From assembly GCA_017615245.1 (NCBI GenBank), contig JAGAAL010000027.1, forward strand, positions 1-50,311: a stretch of 50,311 bases of DNA, given 5' to 3'. The translations under genes and the position numbers were made by a program. The stretch comes from Bacteroidaceae bacterium. GTDB taxonomy: Bacteria > Bacteroidota > Bacteroidia > Bacteroidales > Bacteroidaceae. The notes beneath the pieces are model-generated. The model was not told the origin of the DNA, made no database searches, and saw only the letters and a list, made by a program, of their open reading frames with translations. Position 1 is the stretch's first letter. Each line of letters starts with the position of its first letter. Shown here one piece after another: positions 8,892 through 17,015 of the stretch.

Positions 8892-9508
8892 TGCACATCG
8901 CCGTTGCAGGAAATATCGGAAGCGGTAAGACGACGCTGACCACAATGCTTGCCAAGCATTATGGTTGGCGTCCGCAGTTCGAGCCGGTTATCGACAATCC
9001 TTATCTCGAGGACTACTACCGCGACATCCGCCGCTGGTCGCTCAATCTGGAAATCTACTTCCTCAAGGAGCGCTTCAAGGGGATGCTGGAGATTGGCCGT
9101 ACGGACGAAACAATCATTCAGGACCGCAGCATCTTCGAGGGAGTATACGTCTTCGCGTATAATAATAAGGAGCAGGGAAACATGACGGATACGGACTTCC
9201 AGACGTACATGGACTTGTTTAACCTGATGATGTCGTTCACCCGCGTGCCCGACCTCATGATCTATCTCCGCGCATCGGTGCCCCACCTCGTTTCCAACAT
9301 TCAGCAACGGGGGCGCGACTACGAACAGCGCATCGCGCTCGACTATCTGCAGGGGCTGAACGACCGCTACGAGGATTTCATCTATCACCACTATAAGGGC
9401 CGTGTGCTAACGGTCGAGGTCGATAATCTCGACTTCCTGCACCGCCCCGCCGACTTCGAACAGATTACGCGGCGAATAGACGGACTGCTGTTCGGACTGT
9501 TTAACTAA
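8891..9508 (+). CDS. Deoxynucleoside kinase (first of a tandem pair)
   Basis: This enzyme salvages deoxynucleosides by ATP-dependent 5'-phosphorylation. The 205-residue protein has the P-loop GNIGSGKT (residues 7-14), the DRS motif after strand 3 (QDRSIFEG, about 77-84) and the arginine-rich lid RGRDYEQ (about 140-146), all typical of the dCK/dGK-type family. Substrate preference (dA, dG or dC) cannot be read reliably. It overlaps the pgi stop by one base. A clear paralogue follows after 55 nt, with roughly half of the aligned residues identical by eye. In Bacillus and Lactobacillus such pairs have different base specificities, in Lactobacillus acting as a heterodimer. Confidence 0.9.
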   Translation: MHIAVAGNIGSGKTTLTTMLAKHYGWRPQFEPVIDNPYLEDYYRDIRRWSLNLEIYFLKERFKGMLEIGRTDETIIQDRSIFEGVYVFAYNNKEQGNMTDTDFQTYMDLFNLMMSFTRVPDLMIYLRASVPHLVSNIQQRGRDYEQRIALDYLQGLNDRYEDFIYHHYKGRVLTVEVDNLDFLHRPADFEQITRRIDGLLFGLFN

Positions 9509-9563
9509 TTATTCGTTATGTCGTCATGACGTTATAACGTTATTACAAAAAAAAAGAGAAACT

Positions 9564-10196
9564 ATGCACATCGCCATCGCAGGAAACATAGGCTGCGGCA
9601 AAACCACACTGACCCGCATGCTTGCCAAGCGCTACGGATGGATTCCGAAGTACGAATCCGTCGACGTCAACCCATACCTCCAGGACTTCTACGCAGATAT
9701 GAAGCGCTGGTCGTTCAACTTACAAATCTACTTCCTCAACACGCGTTTCAAGGACGTTGTCGAGATTTCGAAAAGCTCGGACAACATCGTGCAGGACCGC
9801 ACCATATACGAAGACGCCTGCATCTTCGCGCCAAACATCCACGCGATGGGTAACATGAGCGACCGCGACTTCCAGACCTACCAGGACCTCTTCGCACTCA
9901 TGATGTCGCTGGTGCGTAAGCCCGACCTCATGATCTACTTGCGCAGCTCCATCCCCCACCTGATTGAGAAAATCCAGAAGCGTGGACGCGAGTACGAACA
10001 GAGTATTCAGATCGACTACCTCACGGGACTCAACAATCGTTACGAAGCGTGGATAGCCGACTACGACGGCGAGCTGCTCATCATCGATGCCGACAAAATC
10101 GACTTCGAGAACCAGCCGCAGGATTTCCAGTCAATTACCGACCAGATCGATGCCCGTCTGTTCGGTCTCTTCCCCTACCAGGAACAGAAGGGCTGA
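9564..10196 (+). CDS. Deoxynucleoside kinase (second of a tandem pair)
   Basis: This 210-residue paralogue of the preceding kinase begins with the same MHIA.AGNIG.GKTTLT sequence; the P-loop here is GNIGCGKT. It keeps the DRT motif (QDRTIYED, about 77-84) and the lid RGREYEQ (about 140-146). The substrate-pocket segment differs between the copies (FEPVIDNPYL in the first, YESVDVNPYL here), which fits divergence of base specificity after duplication. Its own spacer contains an A-rich, purine-rich translation start region. The C-terminus has a short extra polar tail. It is the last gene of the plus-strand run; no strong terminator is seen after it. Confidence 0.9.
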   Translation: MHIAIAGNIGCGKTTLTRMLAKRYGWIPKYESVDVNPYLQDFYADMKRWSFNLQIYFLNTRFKDVVEISKSSDNIVQDRTIYEDACIFAPNIHAMGNMSDRDFQTYQDLFALMMSLVRKPDLMIYLRSSIPHLIEKIQKRGREYEQSIQIDYLTGLNNRYEAWIADYDGELLIIDADKIDFENQPQDFQSITDQIDARLFGLFPYQEQKG

Positions 10197-10319
10197 AAAG
10201 CGGACGGAAGAACGTGGGCAAATTGTTAAAGGTTGTTAAATCTACGGATTTGGCAACTTTTTTTCGTTGGAAAAAAATCTGTGTTAATTCGACGGGAAAA
10301 TCGGGCTAATTAGGCGAAT

Positions 10320-10385
10320 TTCGTAAACTAACTGATTTAGATTCGTAAACTAACTGGTTTTGATTCGTAAACCAACTGGTTTAGA
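10320..10385. repeat. Three 22-bp tandem repeats, family A
   Basis: Three consecutive 22-bp units start at 10320, 10342 and 10364, each beginning TTCGTAAAC. They differ at a few positions. The third contains the perfect dyad AAACCA-AC-TGGTTT, and the second keeps the pairing with a wobble. Confidence 0.85.
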
Positions 10386-10439
10386 TATCTAAGGATATAG
10401 CAAGAAAAAACAGGAGCAAAAAGCGGACTTTTGAGTTTG

Positions 10440-10492
10440 TACTGAAACTCCGCAGAGTTGCTACTGAAACTCGGCGGAGTTACTACTGAAAC
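10440..10492. repeat. 22-bp tandem repeats, family B (two full, one partial)
   Basis: Units start at 10440, 10462 and 10484 (partial), each beginning TACTGAAAC. Every full unit contains AACTC-4 nt-GAGTT, an inverted repeat whose centre differs between copies (CGCA, GGCG). The period equals that of the neighbouring family A although the sequence is different. Confidence 0.85.
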
Positions 10493-10557
10493 AAAAAAGT
10501 CATGTAGTAGCAAGAAAATTCTCGGGTAATAATAACAGCACCGCAAAGGTGTTAATT

Positions 10558-12912
10558 CTACAAAACCGTGAAACGGGCAAACTTCAGCAAGAGTTGCTTC
10601 GTTCCGGCGTTCTGGAACTGGACGGTGGCCTTCATGCTATCGCCCTGCCCCTCTACTTTCAGTACCTCGCCGATGCCGAACCGCTCGTGCTGGATGCGCT
10701 GACCAGCATGGAGGGAATAGTTGGCCTGCGAAGCGGCCGAGGCTTGTGTGCTGACAGATGAAACCACGCGTGTGAACCGCGACGGCGGTTGCTGCTCAAC
10801 GGGCTTTGGCTGCCAAGTGGGGCGCGATGGCTGAACTGGTTGCGGCCGCCATGAATCCACTGTCGGTTTACGTTTGGCCCACGGTAATTCCACATCGCTG
10901 CTGCGACGCAAAAATGAGCCTCCCGAGACAAGAACAAACTTTTTATCTATATCGCTCAAAAAACGACTAGGGGTTTCATACCTTGTTTCTTTATATATTT
11001 GTCGGCGCTTAGCGAACGTAATGAAGCAGTAACGCATGGCCCGAGTAATAGCTACATAGAACAAGCGACGTTCTTCCTCTATCTCACTTGGATTGAAATA
11101 TGATGTCTGGCTGATGAACAAATCATCTTCGAGACCGACTACGAATACCACGGGAAACTCAAGTCCCTTGGCCGAATGAATTGTCATCAGTGATACTTTC
11201 GACTCGCCACCCGATTTATCCTTGTCCACATCACTGAGCAACGACACTTCGGAAAGGTAGTCACTAAGAGAAATATTCAGATTACCCTCCTCCAATCGTA
11301 GCGTATTAAAATCATGTAAGCCGCTCATCAATTCCTCTACGTTCTTTTGCTGCACTAGGTTTTCAAGAGAAGTATCCTTATAAATTTCTTTCGTGATGCC
11401 ACTCTCCTTAATGATATATTGTCCGGCTACGTCGGCGCTTTCCTCGGTGGCCTTCGTCATGAACGTGCTGACGAGCTGCACGAACTCCGCAAGCTTGGTG
11501 TAGGTTGCTTTCGATACGGCAAGCTGGTAGCGACCCGGTTCACAGAGCACTTCCCACAGACTGACGCCGTGATTCGTTGCCGCTTCGACGACCTTGGCCA
11601 GCGTAGTCATTCCGATTCCCCGCACAGGGTAGTTGATGACGCGCTTCAGTGCCTCCTCGTCGTGGGGATTGACCGCTAAGCGGAAGTAAGCAATGATGTC
11701 CTTGATTTCCTTGCGCTGATAAAACGAAAGACCGCCATAAATACAATAAGGAATTCTATTTTTACGAAGATTCTCCTCAAATAATCGGCTCTGAGCATTA
11801 GTGCGATATAAAATCGCAAAACTACTATACTCAAGCCCTTCGCGCTGGTGCAACTCCATGATTTTCTTGATGACAATCTGCGCTTCCTCCATATCAGAAT
11901 ATGCCTCAATGATAGGAATCGGCTCGCCCACATCCTCCTTCGAGAACACGTTCTTGTAGATTTGCCCCGCGTTCTTATGTATCAGACTGTTGGCAGCATT
12001 CACGATGGTCTGCGTCGAGCGGTAGTTCTGCTCCAGTTTGAATAGGCGCGTACCAGGGTAAAGCTCCTGAAACTTCAGGATGTTATCGATGTTTGCCCCG
12101 CGGAACGAATAGATGCTCTGCGCGTCGTCGCCTACCACACACACGTGCTGGTTGTGCTGCGTCAACTGCTGCACGATGCGGTGCTGCGCGTAGTTCGTAT
12201 CCTGATACTCGTCAACAAGCACATAGCGGAAACGCTCCTCGTACTTACTCAATATGTCCGGGCACTGGTCGAACAAACGGAACGTATAGAGCAAGATATC
12301 GTCGAAGTCCATCGCGTCAGCATTCCTGCAACGGTCGCAATACCTTTTGTATATCTGACTCATGGCAGGAATCCGCGCATTCAGGTCGCGCTGAGCACAA
12401 TAACGGTCGAGCGCGTACTCTGACGGACCTTTCAGCGCGTTCTTAGCCTCGCTGATGCGTCCGGCCACCGTGCCCGGCCGATACGTTTTGTCGTCAAGCT
12501 CCATCTCCTTGATGATGGCCTTCACTAAGCTCTTACTGTCAGCGGCATCGTATATCGTGAAGTTCGGCGAGAAACTGCGATCCCCTTCCCGCAACGCAGG
12601 AATCCTGTCGTGTTCCACTCGCAAGATGCGCAGGAAGATGCTGTGAAACGTTCCCATCCAAAGATACCGCGCACGCTCCTCCCCTACTATCCGCGCAATA
12701 CGGGCCTTCATCTCGTTCGCCGCCTTATTCGTAAACGTCAGCGCCAGTATGGTCCAAGGCTCGTAGCCATGCTCCAGCAAGTACGCAATCTTGTAGGTCA
12801 AGACACGCGTCTTACCAGAACCGGCACCAGCCACAACCAACGAAGCGCCGTCGCAATACTCAATCGCGGCACGCTGCGGCTCGTTAAAAGAATCTATCAG
12901 CTTGTCAAACAT
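10558..12912 (-). CDS. UvrD/PcrA-type superfamily 1 DNA helicase
   Basis: This ATP-dependent 3'-5' helicase acts in nucleotide excision or mismatch repair and in clearing replication blocks. At 784 residues it has the full SF1A motif set: motif I GAGSGKT (29-35), motif II VDEYQDTN, motif III GDDAQSIYSFRGA, motif IV around QNYRSTQ, motif V TIHSAKGLEFP and motif VI near VAITRAM. A Pro/Gln-rich linker and a C-terminal Tudor-like segment (GQRIQHERFGIGEVLKVEG), as in PcrA, end the protein. It is the last gene of a minus-strand run behind a small secreted protein (33-nt gap). UvrD and PcrA cannot be separated by sequence here, so no symbol is given. Confidence 0.93.
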   Translation of the reverse strand: MFDKLIDSFNEPQRAAIEYCDGASLVVAGAGSGKTRVLTYKIAYLLEHGYEPWTILALTFTNKAANEMKARIARIVGEERARYLWMGTFHSIFLRILRVEHDRIPALREGDRSFSPNFTIYDAADSKSLVKAIIKEMELDDKTYRPGTVAGRISEAKNALKGPSEYALDRYCAQRDLNARIPAMSQIYKRYCDRCRNADAMDFDDILLYTFRLFDQCPDILSKYEERFRYVLVDEYQDTNYAQHRIVQQLTQHNQHVCVVGDDAQSIYSFRGANIDNILKFQELYPGTRLFKLEQNYRSTQTIVNAANSLIHKNAGQIYKNVFSKEDVGEPIPIIEAYSDMEEAQIVIKKIMELHQREGLEYSSFAILYRTNAQSRLFEENLRKNRIPYCIYGGLSFYQRKEIKDIIAYFRLAVNPHDEEALKRVINYPVRGIGMTTLAKVVEAATNHGVSLWEVLCEPGRYQLAVSKATYTKLAEFVQLVSTFMTKATEESADVAGQYIIKESGITKEIYKDTSLENLVQQKNVEELMSGLHDFNTLRLEEGNLNISLSDYLSEVSLLSDVDKDKSGGESKVSLMTIHSAKGLEFPVVFVVGLEDDLFISQTSYFNPSEIEEERRLFYVAITRAMRYCFITFAKRRQIYKETRYETPSRFLSDIDKKFVLVSGGSFLRRSSDVELPWAKRKPTVDSWRPQPVQPSRPTWQPKPVEQQPPSRFTRVVSSVSTQASAASQANYSLHAGQRIQHERFGIGEVLKVEGQGDSMKATVQFQNAGTKQLLLKFARFTVL

Positions 12913-12945
12913 AAAATGATTCGGGGAAAGCCGTACTCGGACCGA

Positions 12946-13392
12946 CTATTTAGAAAGCACAGCCTTAGGGACAGGCAATTTTGGAAGAGCTAAATCGTGA
13001 AACTCCACCGACTTCGGCAGCTTCACATACTTCCTGTCTGCCACCGTCTTAATATACGCATCCTTCAGCTGACGCATTACCAGCTTCCCATCTTCCAACG
13101 TCAGCTCCACATTCTGCGAATCGCTTCCGTTGTCGCACGAAGCACGGAACACCGCCTTCTCCTTTTCCACACTGATCACTTTCAGTATCACCCACGTTCC
13201 GTTCGTGTTCCCATTGATGTACCCGTAGCACATCTCGTCGTCAATTCCAGGTACCTCAATCGAGTCGGCATACAGATTCAGCACCATCTGAATCTTGAAC
13301 TCGTCGTTCACGAAATGCCCTTTGAATGTCTGAGCAGTGGCAAGCGAAAACACGCCCGCCAGCAATAATATCAGAATTGAAATACGTTTCAT
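12946..13392 (-). CDS. Small secreted protein, function unknown
   Basis: This encodes 148 residues with a Sec signal peptide (MKRISILILLLAGVFSLATAQ). The mature part reads as a single beta-rich domain of about 110 residues with two cysteines that could pair, then a basic C-terminal stretch. The order of strands and the repeated short turns (GNTNGTW) recall small lipocalin-like exported proteins of Bacteroidetes, but I cannot assign a family. It lies 12 nt after a GT2 gene and 33 nt before the helicase on the same strand, so it shares a transcript with functionally unrelated genes. Confidence 0.7.
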   Translation of the reverse strand: MKRISILILLLAGVFSLATAQTFKGHFVNDEFKIQMVLNLYADSIEVPGIDDEMCYGYINGNTNGTWVILKVISVEKEKAVFRASCDNGSDSQNVELTLEDGKLVMRQLKDAYIKTVADRKYVKLPKSVEFHDLALPKLPVPKAVLSK

Positions 13393-13404
13393 AAGCGTTA
13401 TATT

Positions 13405-14163
13405 TTACCTCTTGACAAACATTGCCTGAGCCTGCTTAATAATAAACTTCATGTAAATCAGCGGTCTGCACGTCCAAACTCCAAGTTTCTTGCAAGCATC
13501 TAAATCCTCTTCCGCGCCAACGATTCGAGCCCTGATATTCTGAGTACTGACACCTCCCATGCGCATAGTCACCATATCCCTATGCACATATTTATATGGA
13601 ATCTTATACTTATATAATAAACGAGCAATGATTTCGAAGTCTGCGCTGATCTTATAATTCGCCTCATAGAGTCCGTATTTTTCATATGCAGAACGGCGTA
13701 AATACAATGACGGATGAGGCGGCATATAACCCAGACGAACCATCCAAGGACGGAAAAGGCGTCCAGAATAATAACGAACCCTCTTCTCGTCATCAATACT
13801 TACAAAATGGACATCCCCATAAATGGCATCTATTTCTGGTGAGAAAGTAGTTGCAATCAACTCCAGCACATCTTTTGTCGTATAAAAATCATCACTATTC
13901 AAAAGGCCTATGACATCTCCAGTGCACCTACTCACACCTTTATTCATAGCATCATAGATTCCTTTATCAGGCTCGGAGATCCAATGCATTCGTCCATCAA
14001 ACACAGGCTCATACTTACGAATAACGTCTAACGTACCATCCGTTGAGCCACCATCAATGACCCAATATTCGATATCCTTGTATGTCTGATTCAGAACAGA
14101 TTGAAAAGTTCTTTCAATAGTTTGTGCGCTATTAAATGTAGCGGTTATTATTGATATTTTCAT
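13405..14163 (-). CDS. Family 2 glycosyltransferase
   Basis: This 252-residue GT-A fold enzyme transfers a sugar from a nucleotide donor, presumably onto a lipid-linked or cell-surface glycan intermediate. The N-terminal strand (ISIITATFNSAQTIE), the donor-binding VIDGGSTDGT (about residues 35-44) and the metal-binding NSDD (about 89-92) are typical GT2 features. No membrane helix is present; a basic C-terminus (KRtype) may contact the membrane. It faces away from the AT-rich exopolysaccharide genes but is adjacent to them, so it probably belongs to the same biosynthetic system. Promoter elements lie at 14186-14216. Confidence 0.88.
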   Translation of the reverse strand: MKISIITATFNSAQTIERTFQSVLNQTYKDIEYWVIDGGSTDGTLDVIRKYEPVFDGRMHWISEPDKGIYDAMNKGVSRCTGDVIGLLNSDDFYTTKDVLELIATTFSPEIDAIYGDVHFVSIDDEKRVRYYSGRLFRPWMVRLGYMPPHPSLYLRRSAYEKYGLYEANYKISADFEIIARLLYKYKIPYKYVHRDMVTMRMGGVSTQNIRARIVGAEEDLDACKKLGVWTCRPLIYMKFIIKQAQAMFVKR

Positions 14164-14185
14164 TAACTTGTCTTAATTCAGTTTG

Positions 14186-14216
14186 CAAAATTACACATTT
14201 TTATCTAAACGACAAA
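14186..14216 (-). promoter_or_regulatory. Promoter of the GT2 - secreted protein - helicase run
   Basis: On the minus strand TAATTTTG (14186-14193) serves as -7 and TTTG (14213-14216) as -33, with a 19-nt spacer. The GT2 start lies 23 nt downstream of the -7 box. Confidence 0.65.
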
Positions 14217-14355
14217 GAAAACACCAAGAAAATGAGCCTTTTTGATAGCAGCCTTTTTATTATCACAATTATTTATCATAACTCAGTCATCAAATGCAAT
14301 ATAATGATGTCTCATATTTAATAAGACACAATCCTATTATTTTTTTATTGTTTTT

Positions 14356-14386
14356 TTTGTATCTTCAATGATTATTCGTATCTTTG
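14356..14386 (+). promoter_or_regulatory. Promoter of the interrupted glycosyltransferase and acetyltransferase genes
   Basis: A -33 TTTG (14356-14359) and a -7 TATCTTTG (14379-14386) are separated by 19 nt. The promoter looks intact although its first gene is broken. It also excludes the upstream TTG at 14384 as a start and supports ATG 14420. Confidence 0.78.
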
Positions 14387-14419
14387 CAAAAAATTGATAT
14401 AACGACAAAGAGGTCACCC

Positions 14420-15523
14420 ATGACAAATAAATGCGTCATATATAACTTTGAGCAACGATATCGCGAAGGTATATTTCGACTAATAGAAGAAGAATGGCAT
14501 CCACAGTGGATTTTTGGTGACAGCAATGAGAATATTGCTCCGTTACCCGATGACCTGCTACCATCAGAAAGAGTTAAACACATTCATAATGTTCGATTTG
14601 GTCCTCTCTATTGGCAGCAAGGTGTTGTTTGACAAATCCGGAACTATAACACGCTTCTCATATTAGGCGAACTATATTGTTTGTCTACTTGGGTTATATT
14701 ATTGCTTCGACATACGCTATTTACCAAGAAACGCGTATTCCTATGGAGTCACGGATGGTATGGGAAAGAAAGCCTGATTAAGAGAATCATAAAACAATGG
14801 TTCTTTTCTCTGTCCGACACGACATTCCTTTATGGCCATCATGCAGAGAAGGTAGCACGAGAACAAGGATACAAAAAAGACAACTTACTTGTAATCCACA
14901 ATTCTCTAAACTATGAATTACAACGTAAAATTCGAGACCAGTTGAAACCTTCAGACATCTATACCAAACACTTTGGAAATAACCTTCCTGTATTGATTTT
15001 TATTGGCAGGCTTACTCCAATAAAACGACTTGACCAATTAATCCTAGCTTTGAACCTATTACACAAACGAGGTTCCGATTATAATCTCGTTTTTGTAGGT
15101 GAAGGTTCTGAATACACCTATCTTCAAAGAATGATTCAAGAAAAGGATTTATCGAGCCGTGTATGGTTCTATGGTTCATGTTATGATGAAACCGTGAATG
15201 CCGAATTAATATACAATGCAGACTTATGCATTGCCCCAGGTAATGTGGGTCTAACAGCAATGCATTCAATGGTGTATGGCACTCCTGTAATGACGCATAA
15301 TGATAAAACTTGGCAAATGCCTGAATTTGAAGCGATATCGGTAGGCCACACAGGTGACTTTTTCAATCGGAACGATATTGAAGACATGGCAAACAAAATC
15401 GAATTATGGTTTGAGAAAAATAAAGATACTCGTGAAAGGATAAGAAGTAATTGCTTCAATGAGATTGACACATCCTGGACACCAGCATATCAAATGAATA
15501 TATTGAAAAAGCAAATCAAATAA
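14420..15523 (+). pseudogene. GT4-like glycosyltransferase interrupted by an in-frame TGA
   Basis: One frame runs from ATG 14420 to TAA 15521-15523 (368 codons) but has a TGA at 14630-14632 as codon 71. On both sides the protein reads as one glycosyltransferase: before the stop come a family-like N-terminus and YWQQGVV, after it QIRNYNTLLILGELYCLSTW and the WSHGWYGKE acceptor-side motif. The C-terminal half has the GT-B donor-site pattern (LIFIGRLTPIKRLDQLI near codon 190, then an EG-like segment, and PVMTH near codon 290). A CGA to TGA change would explain the stop. The first 70 residues alone cannot work. A fragment restarting after the stop would lack the N-terminal strand. The promoter upstream and the downstream acetyltransferase (4-nt gap) look intact. 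Confidence 0.82.
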
Positions 15524-15527
15524 AGAA

Positions 15528-16157
15528 ATGAACATCGGATATTTATATGCAAAAGCCTTAAAGAAACTACGTGGCAAGTGTATTTTAAATAGCCACATAG
15601 ATAAAAGTGCCATAGTGTTCTCTGGCTCAGATGTTATTGATTCATCAGTGGGGAAATATACATACATTGGATATGACTGCCACATAGACAAAGCAGACAT
15701 AGGCAGTTTCTGCAGCCTATCCGACCACATATTCATCGGCGGTGCGGAACATCCAATGCAATGGGTATCAACATCGCCAGTCTTTCAAAAAGTTAAAGGT
15801 GTCACAGAAAGAGGCAGTGGGGCATCAATAAAGCTAGCAAATCATGAAGTAGAAGTGTTTAAAAGAACCACTATTGGAAATGATGTGTGGATTGGACATG
15901 CTGCCGTCATTCGAACAGGAATCACAATCGGACATGGCGCAGTCATCGGCAGTGGTGCTGTTGTTACAAAAGACGTTCCTCCATATGCAATAGTAGGTGG
16001 TATTCCTGCCCAAATAATAAGATATCGTTTTGATGAGCAAACGATTGACCGTTTAATTCGTTCACAATGGTGGGAATTACCTTTAGACACATTAAAAACA
16101 TGTGCCAAGCACATTACAGACCCAATACGTTTTCTTGAGGAGTTAGGTATTGATTAA
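15528..16157 (+). CDS. Hexapeptide-repeat O-acetyltransferase
   Basis: This 209-residue left-handed beta-helix acyltransferase probably adds acetyl (or another acyl) groups to a sugar of the exopolysaccharide. Isoleucine-rich hexapeptide turns start near residue 35 (SSVGKYTYIGYDCHID). The GGAEHP segment (about 72-77) carries the putative catalytic His of the CatB/VatD-type family. The C-terminal coils GNDVWIGHAAVI and GAVIGSGAVVTKDVPPYAIVGGIP are diagnostic. It starts 4 nt after the interrupted glycosyltransferase and shares its promoter. It converges on the GH16 gene with a gap of only 4 nt. Confidence 0.88.
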   Translation: MNIGYLYAKALKKLRGKCILNSHIDKSAIVFSGSDVIDSSVGKYTYIGYDCHIDKADIGSFCSLSDHIFIGGAEHPMQWVSTSPVFQKVKGVTERGSGASIKLANHEVEVFKRTTIGNDVWIGHAAVIRTGITIGHGAVIGSGAVVTKDVPPYAIVGGIPAQIIRYRFDEQTIDRLIRSQWWELPLDTLKTCAKHITDPIRFLEELGID

Positions 16158-16161
16158 GTAG

Positions 16162-17004
16162 CTATTTGAGGACGTTGTCACTGTTACTATCTTTCCACTT
16201 ATACATCCTCACCCAGTCAATGTCCATATATGCAGGGAATGATTTAGGGTCAACATGCCCTACCCATGAACCTCCTACCTGCATATCCATCATTAGATAC
16301 ATATCAATACCAAATGGCCATTGCCCTTCTGCTTCGGAAAGGGAATCCTTAGTATAGACACACGTATCATGGCCATTCACACTATATATAATACAATCAG
16401 GAAGAATCTCTACTGCATATACATTCCATTTCCCATAATTGATATCAGCCTTAATCTGATGGCCTTTACTTCCTTGTTGTAGTGTATAATAAGTATGGAT
16501 AGTTTGGTATGCAAATTTATTTCGATTCACATATTCCATAATATCAAGTTCTGCATATCCCTTTTTCCGAGTGTCATTCTTTCCGTCTTCTCGTAAAGTC
16601 CAAATAGCAGGCCAGGTTCCTTGCGCACCCTTGACCCGAACCCTTACTTCAATCTTTCCATAACCGACATAGCGTTTGTTTTGAGTCGTAAGGCCTCCTG
16701 TCAAGTATTGAGCAGTATCATTAGGAGCAATACCATTGTTTCTGCGAGCAAAAATGCGTAGCTTTCCACCACTAACCCGATACAATTTAGCATGATCAGA
16801 CCAGTATCTTCCACAATTGTATGGGATTCGTTTCATAAAAGACCACGAACAAGTGTCAATAGTATTCCCGTTGAAATCATCTTGCCACATTAACTCATAT
16901 TCTCGTTTTGTATCCATCTGCGCATTTATGCATGAACAGATTATTGTGGAACAAAAAAAACTCAAGAATAATATCTTGTATACCATATTATTTCTCTTTT
17001 TCAT
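16162..17004 (-). CDS. Family 16 glycoside hydrolase lipoprotein
   Basis: This 280-residue protein has an N-terminal hydrophobic segment ending in cysteines (STIICSC, about residues 19-25), which suggests a lipoprotein or secreted form. The body is a GH16 beta-jelly-roll with the catalytic signature ELDIME (152-157; Glu nucleophile, Asp, Glu acid/base), flanked by the substrate-cleft Trp residues of GTWPAIWTL (about 129-137). GH16 enzymes cleave or transglycosylate beta-1,3/1,4-glucans and galactans. Its place as the last gene of the exopolysaccharide operon (11 nt after a GT2 gene) suggests that it trims, releases or remodels the polymer made here. It ends with TAG. Confidence 0.88.
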   Translation of the reverse strand: MKKRNNMVYKILFLSFFCSTIICSCINAQMDTKREYELMWQDDFNGNTIDTCSWSFMKRIPYNCGRYWSDHAKLYRVSGGKLRIFARRNNGIAPNDTAQYLTGGLTTQNKRYVGYGKIEVRVRVKGAQGTWPAIWTLREDGKNDTRKKGYAELDIMEYVNRNKFAYQTIHTYYTLQQGSKGHQIKADINYGKWNVYAVEILPDCIIYSVNGHDTCVYTKDSLSEAEGQWPFGIDMYLMMDMQVGGSWVGHVDPKSFPAYMDIDWVRMYKWKDSNSDNVLK

Positions 17005-17015
17005 ATCTTTTCCGT

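Larger units (their letters stand above)
10197..10557. other. Gene-free stretch with two 22-bp tandem repeat families
   Basis: This 361-bp gap lies between the convergent kinase and helicase genes. I see no coding frame of quality and no RNA gene I recognise. It holds two unrelated short tandem arrays (10320-10385 and 10440-10492), both with a 22-bp period and internal dyad symmetry, and two copies of TAGCAAGAAAA (near 10398 and 10508) bracketing the second array. A weak hairpin near 10538-10553 could end helicase transcription. Confidence 0.6.

Noticed and set aside
10320-10492. Short regular repeats suggesting a CRISPR array
   Set aside because: Units are directly adjacent without unique spacers, and no cas gene is in the window. 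The same holds for 30820-31069.
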